Shown: positions 17,563 through 26,850, counted from the stretch's first letter. The stretch is DNA of 64,000 bases from Intestinibacillus massiliensis (GCF_900155735.1 NZ_LT707059.1:639774-703773), one strand, 5' to 3'. A program made the numbers and translations. Notes: generated by a model from the letters alone, not told the origin.

Positions 17563-17787
17563 TTACTGATGATCTTCGATATACTTTACAATATCGCCTA
17601 CAGTGCTCATCTTCATTGCTTCCTCGTCGGAAATCGCAATACCGAAGTTCTCCTCCAGATCCATCATGAGCTCTACAACGTCAAGGGAATCGGCCTTCAG
17701 GTCTTCCTTGATCGTGGTCTCCATCGTCATGGTAGATGCGTCAGCGTCAAACTTCTCCGCCAGCAGATCGCAAATCTTCTCAAACAT
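17563..17787 (-). CDS. acpP: acyl carrier protein
   Basis: 74 residues, acidic. The phosphopantetheine serine is in KADSLDVVELMM, and the rest (FEKICDLLAEKF, ISDEEAMKMSTVGDIVKYIE) matches bacterial ACP. It carries the growing acyl chain for all Fab enzymes. It is the last gene of the operon, 26 bases after accA; in many Clostridia the gene lies near fabH instead. Confidence 0.97.
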   Translation of the reverse strand: MFEKICDLLAEKFDADASTMTMETTIKEDLKADSLDVVELMMDLEENFGIAISDEEAMKMSTVGDIVKYIEDHQ

Positions 17788-17813
17788 GGGTGTGTTCTCC
17801 TTTGTATTTTGAA

Positions 17814-18602
17814 TTATATTTCGTTGAAAACTCCGACTTTACGGAATTTTTCATACCGTTTTTGCAGCAGGACATCAAGCGGTTCTTCCTGCAGATATTG
17901 AATATTCTCAAGTAAGGCACGTTTTACATTACGCATCAGCGAGGCCACATTTGCCCCTTCGTTGATAATGCTTTCAATCACGCCGAACTCCAACAGGTCG
18001 TCAGCCGTAATACGCAGACGCTCCGCCGCCTCCAGTTCCCTGGATGCGTCCTTCCACAGGATCGACGCGCAGCCGCGCGGCGAAATAACGGAGTAGATCG
18101 CGTTTTCCAGCATTAAGACACGGTCGGCGACCGCAAGCGCCAGCGCGCCGCCGGAGCCGCCTTCCCCTGTGACGATTGATATGACAGGGGTACGCAAATT
18201 CATAAACTCCGCAAGCGAACGTGCAATTGCTTCGCCCTGGCCGCGCTCTTCAGCGCCGATGCCACAGAAAGCGCCAGGAGTGTCGACGATACAGATGACC
18301 GGACGTCCAAATTTTTCCGCCTGGTGCGCCAGCCGGAGCGCCTTCCGGTAACCTTCCGGATGCGGCATACCAAAATTAGCAGCCAGGTTCCCCTCTGTGG
18401 TTTTGCCCTTGCGGTGGCCGATCACCGTCACCGGGATCCCGGCAAGCGTGCCGATGCCTGCACAGATAGCAGCATCGTCTGCATAAAAACGGTCACCGTG
18501 CAGCTCTACAAAATGGTCAAGCAACGTATTTACATAGTCGTCAATCGTAGGGCGTTTCGGGTCATGGATGATGCGCATTTTTTCCGCAACAGTAGTGCTC
18601 AC
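17814..18602 (-). CDS. accA: acetyl-CoA carboxylase carboxyltransferase alpha subunit
   Basis: 262 residues, a compact AccA without the long N-terminal helix of E. coli. Motifs include FVELHGDRFYADD, GHRKGKTTEGNLAANFGMPHPEGYRKA, VDTPGAFCGIGAEERGQ and the oxyanion glycines TGEGGSGGALA. With AccD it transfers CO2 from carboxybiotin to acetyl-CoA. It overlaps the end of accD by 4 bases. Confidence 0.96.
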   Translation of the reverse strand: MSTTVAEKMRIIHDPKRPTIDDYVNTLLDHFVELHGDRFYADDAAICAGIGTLAGIPVTVIGHRKGKTTEGNLAANFGMPHPEGYRKALRLAHQAEKFGRPVICIVDTPGAFCGIGAEERGQGEAIARSLAEFMNLRTPVISIVTGEGGSGGALALAVADRVLMLENAIYSVISPRGCASILWKDASRELEAAERLRITADDLLEFGVIESIINEGANVASLMRNVKRALLENIQYLQEEPLDVLLQKRYEKFRKVGVFNEI

Positions 18603-19471
18603 GCCTTCTTCACCTGCCTTTTGGGTTTCTTCGGGGTCTGGTGCAGCCGGAGCAGTTCCTCGAGCGTGCGCTTCATCTGATTCCTCGGAACTATCTTATC
18701 ACAAAAACCGTGGCTCTGCAAGAACTCTGCGGACTGAAAATCCTCAGGAAGCGTTTCGCCGATGGTGCCTTCGATGACACGGCGGCCTGCAAAGCCGATC
18801 GTGGCGTGCGGTTCCGCGAGGATGATATCGCCCAGGCTTGCAAAACTCGCCGTTACGCCGCCTGTAGTCGGGTCAGTCAATACCGTGATATACAGCCCGC
18901 CGGCTTGCGAATGCTTGGCAACCGCCGCCGATACCTTTGCCATTTGCAGCAGGGAGAAAATGCCTTCATGCATACGCGCACCACCGGAAGCCGTAAATAC
19001 TACGGCCGGAAGATGTTCCGCCGCCGCATATTCAAAAAGCCGCGTCAGTTTTTCACCGACGACGCTGCCCATGGACGCCATCAAAAAATGGCTGTCCATG
19101 ACGCCAATACAGGTTTTGATCCCACCGATGGTGCATACGCCTGTGACAACGGCCTCGCGCATCCGGGTTTTTTCCTGCAGCGTGCGGATCTTATCCTCAT
19201 ACCCCTCGAAATTCAAGGGGTTTGCCGTCTCCAAGTTCCCCCAAAGTTCCTGGAAGCTGTCCTTGTCCACGGTCAGCTTAATACGCGTGCGGGCAAAGAG
19301 GCGCCCATACAGGCCGCAGGACGGGCATACATAGAGGTTGCGGCCATAATTGTTGGCCTGCAGGACGGTACCGCAGCGTTTGCAGGTAATATCCGGCTTT
19401 GGGGCGCTCACGGTGTATTTCTTCATCTGCATGGAGCTGTCCCGGGTCTTTTTAAATAAGTCGATCAGCAA
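18599..19471 (-). CDS. accD: acetyl-CoA carboxylase carboxyltransferase beta subunit
   Basis: 290 residues. A four-cysteine zinc ribbon (CKRCG and CPSCG, about residues 30-52) precedes the crotonase-fold domain with VVTGVCTIGG, FTASGGARMHEG and DPTTGGVTASFA. The most likely start is TTG at 19471 behind GGAGGAGGG; a downstream ATG (MQMKKY) lacks a site as good. It pairs with AccA in the same operon. Confidence 0.95.
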   Translation of the reverse strand: MLIDLFKKTRDSSMQMKKYTVSAPKPDITCKRCGTVLQANNYGRNLYVCPSCGLYGRLFARTRIKLTVDKDSFQELWGNLETANPLNFEGYEDKIRTLQEKTRMREAVVTGVCTIGGIKTCIGVMDSHFLMASMGSVVGEKLTRLFEYAAAEHLPAVVFTASGGARMHEGIFSLLQMAKVSAAVAKHSQAGGLYITVLTDPTTGGVTASFASLGDIILAEPHATIGFAGRRVIEGTIGETLPEDFQSAEFLQSHGFCDKIVPRNQMKRTLEELLRLHQTPKKPKRQVKKA

Positions 19472-19499
19472 TGGTCTCCCTCCTCCGGGCCTGAATCAG

Positions 19500-20843
19500 T
19501 TAATCGAAATCGCCGTTTGCAATCGAATTGGTGTTAAAGTTCCCGTTCACAAAAGCAGACGACTGTAAAATTTTCATTTGATAATCGGTACTGGTCGTAA
19601 CGCCTTCAAAAAGCAGTTCGGCCAGCGCCCGGCGCATCCGCGCAATTGCCTGCTCACGGGTCCGCCCCTGCACGATCAGCTTGCCGATCATGCTGTCGTA
19701 ATACGGCGGGATCATGTATCCCTGATATGCGGCCGTATCCATGCGGACGCCGCAGCCGCCGGGCAGATGCATCGATACAATCCTGCCAGGGCACGGTGCG
19801 AAATCACGGGCGGGGTCTTCCGCGCAAATGCGGCATTCAATCGCGTGGCCATGCAGGAAAAGCTGCTCCTGCGTAAAGGACAGCGGTTCGCCGGAGGCGA
19901 TCCGGAGCTGCTCGCAAACGATATCGCGGCCGGTTACCACCTCGGTAACCGGATGCTCCACCTGGATGCGCGTGTTCATTTCGCAAAAGTAGAAATTCTT
20001 GTTACCGTCCACCAGGAATTCGATTGTGCCGGCATTTCGGTAGCCTACGCGCTTTGCAAGGCCGACCGCTGCCGCGCCCATACGGCGGCGGAGGTCGTTA
20101 TCCACAAAAGAGGACGGCGCCTCCTCCAGCACCTTCTGATGCCTGCGCTGGATCGAGCATTCACGCTCAAAAAGATGTACAACGTTCCCATGGTGGTCGC
20201 CCAGGATCTGCACCTCGATGTGGCGCGGGTTTTCGATATACCGCTCCATATAGATGCGCCCGTCGCCAAAATTGGCAACCGCTTCGCTGGAAGCGGTATC
20301 ATATGCCGCCTTCAGTTCGGAAGGCTCCCGCGCGATGCGGATGCCTTTGCCGCCGCCGCCGGAAGCGGCCTTCAGCATCAGTGGGAACCCAATGCGCGCA
20401 GCTTCCCGCTCCGCTTCTGCATAATCCTCGACCGCGCCGTCCGTGCCGAGGGCGACGGGGACGCCGGCCGCAATGGCCTGGCGCTTCGCCTCAGCCTTAT
20501 CCCCAAGCAAACGGATCGTATCCGGGTCTGGGCCGATAAATACAAGGCCGTTTTGCTGAACGAGCGAAGCAAACTCCGCATTTTCGGAAAGGAACCCATA
20601 ACCGGGATGGATCGCCTGTGCCCCGGACGCAACCGCAGCGCTGATGATGTTTTGCATATTCAGGTAGCTGTCCTTCGCCTGGGCGGGGCCGATGCAAACA
20701 GCCTCATCCGCAATTTGCGCGTGGAGCGCCTCGCGATCCGCTTCCGAGTAAACCGCAACGCTGATAATATCCAGATCGCGGCATGCCTGGATAATACGGA
20801 CCGCGATTTCCCCGCGGTTCGCAATTAAAACCTTATGAAACAT
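19500..20843 (-). CDS. accC: biotin carboxylase subunit of acetyl-CoA carboxylase
   Basis: 447 residues, standard length, from the ATG at 20843 (MFHKVLIANRGEIAVRI). ATP-grasp features are clear: LMLKAASGGGGKGIRI, ERYIENPRHIEVQ, RECSIQRRHQKVLEEAPS and EMNTRIQVEHPVTE. It carboxylates the biotin on AccB using bicarbonate and ATP. It lies between fabZ and accD. Confidence 0.97.
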   Translation of the reverse strand: MFHKVLIANRGEIAVRIIQACRDLDIISVAVYSEADREALHAQIADEAVCIGPAQAKDSYLNMQNIISAAVASGAQAIHPGYGFLSENAEFASLVQQNGLVFIGPDPDTIRLLGDKAEAKRQAIAAGVPVALGTDGAVEDYAEAEREAARIGFPLMLKAASGGGGKGIRIAREPSELKAAYDTASSEAVANFGDGRIYMERYIENPRHIEVQILGDHHGNVVHLFERECSIQRRHQKVLEEAPSSFVDNDLRRRMGAAAVGLAKRVGYRNAGTIEFLVDGNKNFYFCEMNTRIQVEHPVTEVVTGRDIVCEQLRIASGEPLSFTQEQLFLHGHAIECRICAEDPARDFAPCPGRIVSMHLPGGCGVRMDTAAYQGYMIPPYYDSMIGKLIVQGRTREQAIARMRRALAELLFEGVTTSTDYQMKILQSSAFVNGNFNTNSIANGDFD

Positions 20844-20857
20844 TCGTTTGACCTGCC

Positions 20858-21283
20858 TCAGTCCATGATGACGGCGCATTTAATTTCTGCTTCCGCCGCT
20901 CTCTTATCGCCAACCCAGACGATGCCCTCGGCTACTGCCATGGGCCCGCGGCGCTTGACGAAATTGATCTCCATACGCAACGTATCGCCCGGGACGGCCA
21001 TCGCCCGGAACTTCGCCTTATCGATACCGGTATAAACGGCGGTCTTGCCCTTAAACTCCGGCATTGAGAGCAGCGCTACCGCGCCGACCTGTGCCAGCGC
21101 CTCCAGACGGAATACCGCCGGCATAATCGGGTTGCCCGGGAAATGCCCCTGGAAAAAGAATTCATCGCCAGTCAGGTGCAGCGTCCCTACTGCGCCGGTT
21201 TCCGTAAGCTCCGTAATTTCATCCACGAGCAGCATCGGCGGACGGTGCGGGATGATCTCCATGATCTGTTCTTTATTCAGCAT
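20858..21283 (-). CDS. fabZ: 3-hydroxyacyl-ACP dehydratase FabZ
   Basis: 141 residues from the ATG at 21283, which follows GAGGGGG; a TTG seven codons earlier is less likely. The hot-dog fold motif IPHRPPMLLVDEI, the catalytic His in FFFQGHFPGNPIMP and Glu in RLEALAQ are all present (an alanine replaces the usual glycine after MP). It dehydrates 3-hydroxyacyl-ACP. A FabZ close to accB and accC is the common Firmicutes order. Confidence 0.95.
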   Translation of the reverse strand: MLNKEQIMEIIPHRPPMLLVDEITELTETGAVGTLHLTGDEFFFQGHFPGNPIMPAVFRLEALAQVGAVALLSMPEFKGKTAVYTGIDKAKFRAMAVPGDTLRMEINFVKRRGPMAVAEGIVWVGDKRAAEAEIKCAVIMD

Positions 21284-21296
21284 ATCCGGATCCCCC

Positions 21297-21758
21297 TCAC
21301 TCAATGACGCAAATCAGCTGCTTAAACTCGACCATATCGCCGTTTTGCGCATATATACGGTTTACCGTACCGTCGCACGGCGCGGAAATCTCATTCATGG
21401 TCTTCATCGCTTCAATAATGCACAGGGTGTCGCCCTTCTGCACCTTCTGGCCGACTTCGACAAAAGGCGGCTCCTCCGGCGAGGGGGAAGAATAAAAGAT
21501 GCCTACCAGCGGCGCTTCCACGCGCGTGCCCTGCGGGATATCATCGGCCGGCGCGGCCTGCGCTTCTGCTGCAGCCGGTGCGGCAGCGGCAACCGGCGCC
21601 GCCGGGGACGCCTGTACGACAACCGGCTCCCCCTGTGTCTTGATGCGGACACAGAAGTCTTCTGTCTCAAGTTCAAACTCCGCTACCTTACGCGCGCAAG
21701 CCGCCTCCATCAGTTCCAAGGCAAGCTCTTTGAGTTCCTTATTGTCCATTTTATTCAT
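21297..21758 (-). CDS. accB: biotin carboxyl carrier protein
   Basis: 153 residues: a short N-terminal helix region, an Ala/Pro-rich linker (about 48-72), and a C-terminal biotinyl domain with the acceptor lysine in CIIEAMKTMNEI. Its start overlaps the end of fabF by 8 bases and its end is 13 bases before fabZ. It shuttles carboxybiotin between AccC and AccAD. Confidence 0.96.
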   Translation of the reverse strand: MNKMDNKELKELALELMEAACARKVAEFELETEDFCVRIKTQGEPVVVQASPAAPVAAAAPAAAEAQAAPADDIPQGTRVEAPLVGIFYSSPSPEEPPFVEVGQKVQKGDTLCIIEAMKTMNEISAPCDGTVNRIYAQNGDMVEFKQLICVIE

Positions 21759-22986
21759 ACCTCTTCAGCAGGACTGTGGCATTGTGGCCGCCAAATCCCA
21801 AGGAATTGCTGATCGCCACCTTAACGTCGGCCTGAACCGCGTGGTTCGGGCAAACATCCAGGTCACAATCCTCGTCCGGCTCGACAAAGTTGATCGTCGG
21901 CGGGATAATGCCGTCGCAAATCGCCATTGCACAGGCAATCGCTTCCGCAGCGCCTGCTGCGCCCAGCATATGGCCGGTCATCGATTTCGTGGAAGAGACC
22001 TTGACCGACTTCAGCGCGTCGCCAAACGCCTTTTTGATTGCAATGGTTTCGTACTTCTCATTGATCGGCGTGCTCGTGCCGTGCGCGTTGATATAATCAA
22101 CATCCGCCGGCGTCAGGCCCGCGTCCGCGATTGCAAGCTGCATTGCGCGGCATGCGCCCTCCCCTTCCGGGTCCGGGCTTGTGATGTGATACGCGTCCGA
22201 AGTTGCGCCATAGCCCGCGATCTCGCAAATAATGTGCGCGCCGCGTGCTTTCGCATGGCTCAGGCTTTCCAGGATGAGCGCGCCAGCGCCTTCGCCCATG
22301 ACAAAGCCGCTGCGGCGCTTGTCAAACGGGATAGAGGCCGCCTGCGGGTCGTCGCCGGTATAAAGCGCCTTCATGTTCTGGAAACCGGCCATGCCGATCG
22401 TGCAGATTGCCGCTTCCGTGCCGCCAGCCACAACAATATCCTGATACCCATGGCGGATCATGCGCATCGCTTCGCCGAGCGCATGCGTCGAAGTCGCGCA
22501 CGCCGTAATCGGGCAAACGCTTTCGCCGCGGATGCCAAACTGCATCGAAATATGCGCCGCCGCCATATTGGCGATCATCTCCGGGATATACAGCGGGGAT
22601 ACGCGGCTCGGCCCCTTCTCATGCAGCCTTACGACTTCCGTCTCAACGATAGGAAGCCCGCCGCAGCCGGAACCAAAGATAATACCCGTACGCCAGGGGT
22701 CAAAAGAACCCGGCTCGCGCAGCCCGGCCTGCTCCAGAGCCTGCGCCGCCGCCGCGACCGCATAGTGGCAGAACGAGTCCATACGCTTGGCCTCGCGCTT
22801 GTCCATGTATTGGGTCGGGTCGAAATCCTTGATCTCCGCCGCGACCTTGACCTTGAATTCAGCGGTGTCAAAGTGCGTAATCGGCGCAACGCCACACTTG
22901 CCGGCCTTGAGCGCGTCCATATAGGTTTTCACGTCATTGCCAATCGGCGTTACCGCGCCCATGCCCGTAATGACTACTCTTTCCAT
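21751..22986 (-). CDS. fabF: beta-ketoacyl-ACP synthase II
   Basis: 411 residues, thiolase fold. The catalytic Cys is in PITACATSTHA, the two histidines in INAHGTSTPINE and STKSMTGHMLGAAG, and GFVMGEGAGALILE and SLGFGGHN also match. It extends acyl-ACP with malonyl-ACP. It lies between fabG and accB, with an AGGAGG site. Confidence 0.97.
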   Translation of the reverse strand: MERVVITGMGAVTPIGNDVKTYMDALKAGKCGVAPITHFDTAEFKVKVAAEIKDFDPTQYMDKREAKRMDSFCHYAVAAAAQALEQAGLREPGSFDPWRTGIIFGSGCGGLPIVETEVVRLHEKGPSRVSPLYIPEMIANMAAAHISMQFGIRGESVCPITACATSTHALGEAMRMIRHGYQDIVVAGGTEAAICTIGMAGFQNMKALYTGDDPQAASIPFDKRRSGFVMGEGAGALILESLSHAKARGAHIICEIAGYGATSDAYHITSPDPEGEGACRAMQLAIADAGLTPADVDYINAHGTSTPINEKYETIAIKKAFGDALKSVKVSSTKSMTGHMLGAAGAAEAIACAMAICDGIIPPTINFVEPDEDCDLDVCPNHAVQADVKVAISNSLGFGGHNATVLLKRYE

Positions 22987-23001
22987 ATCTATCCTCCTGC
23001 T

Positions 23002-23733
23002 CTACACACCCATGCCGCCGTCGACGACGAGCACCTGTCCGGTAATATATGCGGCGGCATCCGATGCAAGGAATCCGACCGCATTGGCGATGTCTTCGGG
23101 TTTACCGGCGCGCTTCAGCGTTATCTGGGACAGCATTGCATTTTTGACATCCTCAGGCAGCACATCCGTCATGTCGCTCTCCACAAGGCCGGGCGCGATG
23201 GCATTGACGCGTACGCCGCGCGCGCCAAGTTCCTTGGCTGCGGATTTGGTCAAGCCGATGACCCCCGCTTTGGACGCGGCATAGTTGGCCTGGCCGGCGT
23301 TTCCCGTAATGCCCACGACGGACGCCATATTGATAATCGCACCTGCCTTTGCGCGCATCATCATTGCGCCGCACAGCGACGTCATATTAAAGGTGCCCTT
23401 GAGGTTGATCCGGATTACGTCGTCGAACTGTGCTTCCCCCATGCGCATGATCAACCCGTCCTTCGTAATGCCCGCGTTATTGACCAGGATCGTCGGCACG
23501 CCGAGGGATGCCTTGATCTCCTTGAGCGCCTGGTCGCAGGCGGCATGGTCGGATACGTCCCAGGCCATTGCGACCGCCTTTACGCCGTATTCCCGGCACT
23601 GTGCCGCAACTTCTTCCGCCTTTTCGATCCGGGACGCGCAGTTGAGCACAACATCATGCCCCTGCTCGGCAAGCTTGCGCGCGACTGCCGCGCCGATGCC
23701 GCGGGACGCGCCGGTAACTACTGCAATTCCCAT
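23002..23733 (-). CDS. fabG: 3-oxoacyl-ACP reductase
   Basis: 243 residues from the second of two nearby ATGs (23733): AGGAGG touches the first ATG but is 9 bases from this one. A short-chain dehydrogenase with the NADPH loop VTGASRGIGAAV, LVNNAGIT, the serine in INMASVVG, YAASKAG with Tyr and Lys, and the C-terminal ITGQVLVVDGG. It reduces 3-oxoacyl-ACP. It lies between fabK and fabF. Confidence 0.96.
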   Translation of the reverse strand: MGIAVVTGASRGIGAAVARKLAEQGHDVVLNCASRIEKAEEVAAQCREYGVKAVAMAWDVSDHAACDQALKEIKASLGVPTILVNNAGITKDGLIMRMGEAQFDDVIRINLKGTFNMTSLCGAMMMRAKAGAIINMASVVGITGNAGQANYAASKAGVIGLTKSAAKELGARGVRVNAIAPGLVESDMTDVLPEDVKNAMLSQITLKRAGKPEDIANAVGFLASDAAAYITGQVLVVDGGMGV

Positions 23734-23747
23734 CGTGTCCATCCTCC

Positions 23748-24695
23748 TTACGCAAAGCGTTTATATGCGTTTTTGAGCAGCTCTTCCGCCTGCGCCGTCA
23801 TACCGCTGATGACATCCGCGCAGGGATGGAGCTCCTTGAGCATGCCCGCGATCTGGCCGGACATAAATGTGCCTTCCTCATAGTTGCCGTCCTGCACCGC
23901 CTTGCGCAGGGAACCTGCGGTCGCGGCCTCGATCTCTTCGAGCGAACGGTTGTCGACATGCTTTTCGAGCTCCAGGCACTTGCGCTGCAGCGGCGTCTTG
24001 AGGGCGCGCACCGGGTGCCCGCTCGGGCGACCGGTGACGACGGTGGCAATATCGCTGGCTTTCAGCACCAAGTCCTTGTACTTTTCGGAAATCTGGCACT
24101 CCGGCGTCGCCAGGAACACCGTGCCGCACTGCACGCCCTCGGCGCCCAGCATCAGCGCCGCGGCCATGCCGCGGCCATCCGCGATGCCGCCCGCTGCAAT
24201 GACAGGGATGCTTACCGCGTCGACGACCTGAGGTACCAGGGGCATCGTGGTAAGCTCGCCGATATGGCCGCCGCCCTCCATGCCTTCTGCGATTACCGCG
24301 TCCGCGCCTGCGCGCTCCATGCGCTTTGCCAGCGCGACGGAAGCGACGACCGGCATGACCTTAATGCCCGCCTGCTTCCAGTTTTCCATATATTTGCCCG
24401 GATTACCCGCGCCGGTCGTCAGGACTTCAATTTTTTCATCAATGGCAAGCTGCGCCAGGTCATCCGCGTTGGGGGAAAGCAGCATAATATTCATGCCCAG
24501 CGGCTTGTCCGTAAGCGCGCGCGCCTTGCGGATTTCGTCGCGGATAAAATCGACCGGAGCCGCGCCGCCCGCAATAATGCCGAGGCCGCCCGCCGCCGAT
24601 ACGCTGGCCGCGAGATGGTGTTCCGCGATCCACGCCATGGCGCCCTGCACAACCGGGTATTTAATCCCTAAGAGTTCAGTGATTCTGGTTTTCAT
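23748..24695 (-). CDS. fabK: FMN-dependent enoyl-ACP reductase II
   Basis: 315 residues, TIM-barrel flavoprotein of the nitronate monooxygenase/FabK family: YPVVQGAMAWIAEHHLAAS, AGGLGIIAGG, PLGMNIMLLSP, AEGMEGGGHIGELT, PVIAAGGIADGRG and GAEGVQCGTVFL. Its place among fab genes fits FabK, which performs the last reduction step and replaces FabI in many Firmicutes (these enzymes are insensitive to triclosan). A strong AGGAGG site precedes the ATG. Confidence 0.95.
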   Translation of the reverse strand: MKTRITELLGIKYPVVQGAMAWIAEHHLAASVSAAGGLGIIAGGAAPVDFIRDEIRKARALTDKPLGMNIMLLSPNADDLAQLAIDEKIEVLTTGAGNPGKYMENWKQAGIKVMPVVASVALAKRMERAGADAVIAEGMEGGGHIGELTTMPLVPQVVDAVSIPVIAAGGIADGRGMAAALMLGAEGVQCGTVFLATPECQISEKYKDLVLKASDIATVVTGRPSGHPVRALKTPLQRKCLELEKHVDNRSLEEIEAATAGSLRKAVQDGNYEEGTFMSGQIAGMLKELHPCADVISGMTAQAEELLKNAYKRFA

Positions 24696-24718
24696 CTTTT
24701 CGTTCCTCCTGCTGACAA

Positions 24719-25735
24719 TTACAGTCTAAGCACAAAAGCGCCATAAGTCAACCCGCCGCCGAAGCCGGTGCACACGATAACCTGCCCTTTTTTGAGCAGC
24801 CCCTTATCGTTCATCTCGTCCAGGCAGAGCGGGATACTGGCGGAAGAAGTGTTCCCGTACCTATCCATATTAACATAAATTTTCTCGTTAGGGATACCAA
24901 ATTTTTGCGCAATGATCTGCAAAATGCGCAGATTTGCCTGATGCGGAACGACCCAGTCCACGTCGGCTGCCGTAAGCCCCGCGCGCTGCAACGCCATATC
25001 GATGGCATGCGGCACCGCAGAAGCGGTAAAACGGACGACCGCCGCGCCCTGCATTTTCAGGAAGCGGTTCTTTTCGGAAAACTTACGGTCACTGTGCAGT
25101 GGGTCTTCCTCTACGGGGAGCGCCTCCATATAGAGGTAGTCGGCGCCGGAACCGTCGGCCGCCATGAAGCTGGAAAGGATCCCGGACTGCTCGTTTTCAT
25201 CTTCACAGGCACGGTAGACGGCCGCACCCGCCGCGTCGCCAAACAGGACGCAGGTCCCGCGGTCGGTATAATCGGTGATCCGGTGCAGCGTTTCCGCCGA
25301 GACCACGAGGATGGTTTTCGCTTTGCCCGCCTTGATATAGCAGTCCGCAATATCGGAGGCGTAGCAGAAACCGGTACAGCAGGCGTTGATGTCCACCGCG
25401 GCTGCTTTTTTCAGCCCAAGCGCCTCCTGGACATAGCCGGAAACCGTCGGGGAGTAGGTGTCCGGGGTGCATGTACTGAGGATCAGCATATCAATCTCTT
25501 CCGGCGGCACCTTTGCACTTTGGAGCGCCTTGCGGCCGGCCTCAACGCCCATTTGCCAGGTCGTCATGCCTGGGCCGATCCTCCGTTCACGGATCCCCGT
25601 GCGCTTTACAATCCATTCATCGTTGGTATCCACCAGTTCTTCCAGGATATCGTTCGTCAGAACAAAGTCCGGCACATAGCTCCCGGTTCCAATTAACAGG
25701 CTCCTAATCGTAGCCACGCTCCTCTCAAAATCCAT
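24719..25735 (-). CDS. fabH: beta-ketoacyl-ACP synthase III
   Basis: About 338 residues. GTGSYVPDFVLTNDILEELVDTNDEWI (in parts), the Cys in NACCTGF, VPHQANLRI with the catalytic His and the Asn in YGNTSSASIP identify FabH, which starts chains by joining acetyl-CoA and malonyl-ACP. It is the first gene of the minus-strand operon. The start is uncertain: the ATG at 25735 has no ribosome site, while GAGAGGAG lies just inside the gene, so translation could begin a few codons later. Confidence 0.93.
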   Translation of the reverse strand: MDFERSVATIRSLLIGTGSYVPDFVLTNDILEELVDTNDEWIVKRTGIRERRIGPGMTTWQMGVEAGRKALQSAKVPPEEIDMLILSTCTPDTYSPTVSGYVQEALGLKKAAAVDINACCTGFCYASDIADCYIKAGKAKTILVVSAETLHRITDYTDRGTCVLFGDAAGAAVYRACEDENEQSGILSSFMAADGSGADYLYMEALPVEEDPLHSDRKFSEKNRFLKMQGAAVVRFTASAVPHAIDMALQRAGLTAADVDWVVPHQANLRILQIIAQKFGIPNEKIYVNMDRYGNTSSASIPLCLDEMNDKGLLKKGQVIVCTGFGGGLTYGAFVLRL

Positions 25736-25798
25736 CCAATATAGCAGATGAGGCAAATTCCAACATATTCTGTGCGGAATCTGCTTCATACGCAATAG

Positions 25799-25811
25799 TT
25801 TGATTGACAAA
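25799..25811 (+). promoter_or_regulatory. FabT-like operator overlapping the fabD -35
   Basis: TTTGATTGACAAA differs by one base from the TTTGA-N3-TCAAA form I recall for FabT (MarR family) boxes of lactic acid bacteria. It overlaps the -35 of the fabD promoter and is also upstream of the divergent fabH. No fabT gene is in the window, so this is inference. Confidence 0.4.
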
Positions 25812-25832
25812 GTATTTACGATTTATTATAAT
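25804..25832 (+). promoter_or_regulatory. consensus sigma-A promoter of fabD
   Basis: TTGACA (25804-25809), 17-base spacer, TATAAT (25827-25832): a perfect consensus promoter about 90 bases ahead of fabD. For the opposite fabH operon only a weak candidate is seen. Confidence 0.85.
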
Positions 25833-25925
25833 AGATGCGAAAAGGCTTGTCAACTGTTTCCTACTGCGGTATGGGTTTCCGCGCCTTTTTTTGTGACTAT
25901 TTTTTGATTAATAGGGGGTTTTCCA

Positions 25926-26840
25926 ATGACTTTTGGATTTGCATTTTTCCCTGGGCAGGGCGCGCAGGCGCCTGGCATGGGCAAAACACTGTACGAGCAG
26001 TGTGCGGCGTCGAAGCAGGTTTTCGACTGCGCCAGCGACGTTTGCGGCATCGACGTTGCAAAGCTGTGCTTCGAATCGGCGCCGGAGGAGCTTTCCCGTA
26101 CGGAAAATTCCCAGATCGCTATCTTCACCCATTCCCTGGCGGCTTTTGCTGCGCTCAAGGAACGTGGGGTGGATTTCGAAGCCTGCGCGGGCTTTTCACT
26201 CGGCGAATATACGGCGCTGGCTGCGTCCGGCATCGTGTCCACTGAGGACGGCGCGCGGATCGTACAGAAGCGCGGGCAGCTTATGCAGCGCGCTGCGGAC
26301 GAGATCGACGGCGGCATGGCGGCCGTGCTCGGCCTGGAAGACGCTGTTGTAGAGCAGGCCTGCGCCGCCGTGGACGGCATCGTCATCCCGGTCAATTACA
26401 ATTGCCCCGGCCAGCTCGTCATTGCAGGCGAACGCGCCGCGCTTAATGCCGCAGTAGAAAAGTGTAAGGAAGCCGGCGCGCGCCGCGCGGTCCCGCTCGC
26501 GGTAAGCGGCGCTTTCCATACCCCGCTTATGAAGGAAGCCGCCGAGGAACTGCGCGCCTTCGCGGAGGGCTTTACCTTTCACCAGCCCAGTATGCCGGTC
26601 TATTCCAACCTGGACGGCAAGCCGCTGGCCATCGACCGCCTGCCGGAGCATCTGGAGCGCCACATGGTTTCCCCCGTCCGTTGGAAGGCGCTGGTGGAAA
26701 ACGGCATGGCCGCCGGCCTGCATACGGGCTGCGAAATCGGCCCTGGCAAAACACTGGCCGGATTTGCGCGCAAAATCTCTAAAGAACTCGCCGTCCGCAC
26801 CGTTGAAACCATGGAAGATGTCATTTCTGTATCTGAATAA
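25926..26840 (+). CDS. fabD: malonyl-CoA:ACP transacylase
   Basis: 304 residues. FFPGQGAQAPGMG, the nucleophile serine in GFSLGEYTALAAS, the arginine region QKRGQLMQ and the histidine in AVSGAFHTPLM identify FabD. It loads malonyl groups onto ACP. In many Clostridia fabD lies inside the fab operon between fabK and fabG; here it is alone on the opposite strand, behind its own promoter, and back to back with fabH. The start follows TAGGGGGT. Confidence 0.96.
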   Translation: MTFGFAFFPGQGAQAPGMGKTLYEQCAASKQVFDCASDVCGIDVAKLCFESAPEELSRTENSQIAIFTHSLAAFAALKERGVDFEACAGFSLGEYTALAASGIVSTEDGARIVQKRGQLMQRAADEIDGGMAAVLGLEDAVVEQACAAVDGIVIPVNYNCPGQLVIAGERAALNAAVEKCKEAGARRAVPLAVSGAFHTPLMKEAAEELRAFAEGFTFHQPSMPVYSNLDGKPLAIDRLPEHLERHMVSPVRWKALVENGMAAGLHTGCEIGPGKTLAGFARKISKELAVRTVETMEDVISVSE

Positions 26841-26850
26841 GCATTTACAA

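Noticed and set aside
21499..23883. A 794-residue open frame on the plus strand across accB, fabF and fabG.
   Set aside because: It is antisense to three clearly identified genes, is rich in Arg/His/Ala as mirror frames of GC-rich genes are, and has no domain or ribosome site.
25799..25832. FapR operator in the fabD-fabH intergenic region.
   Set aside because: The palindrome does not fit the Bacillus FapR form (ATTAGTACC type); the FabT-like reading fits better.
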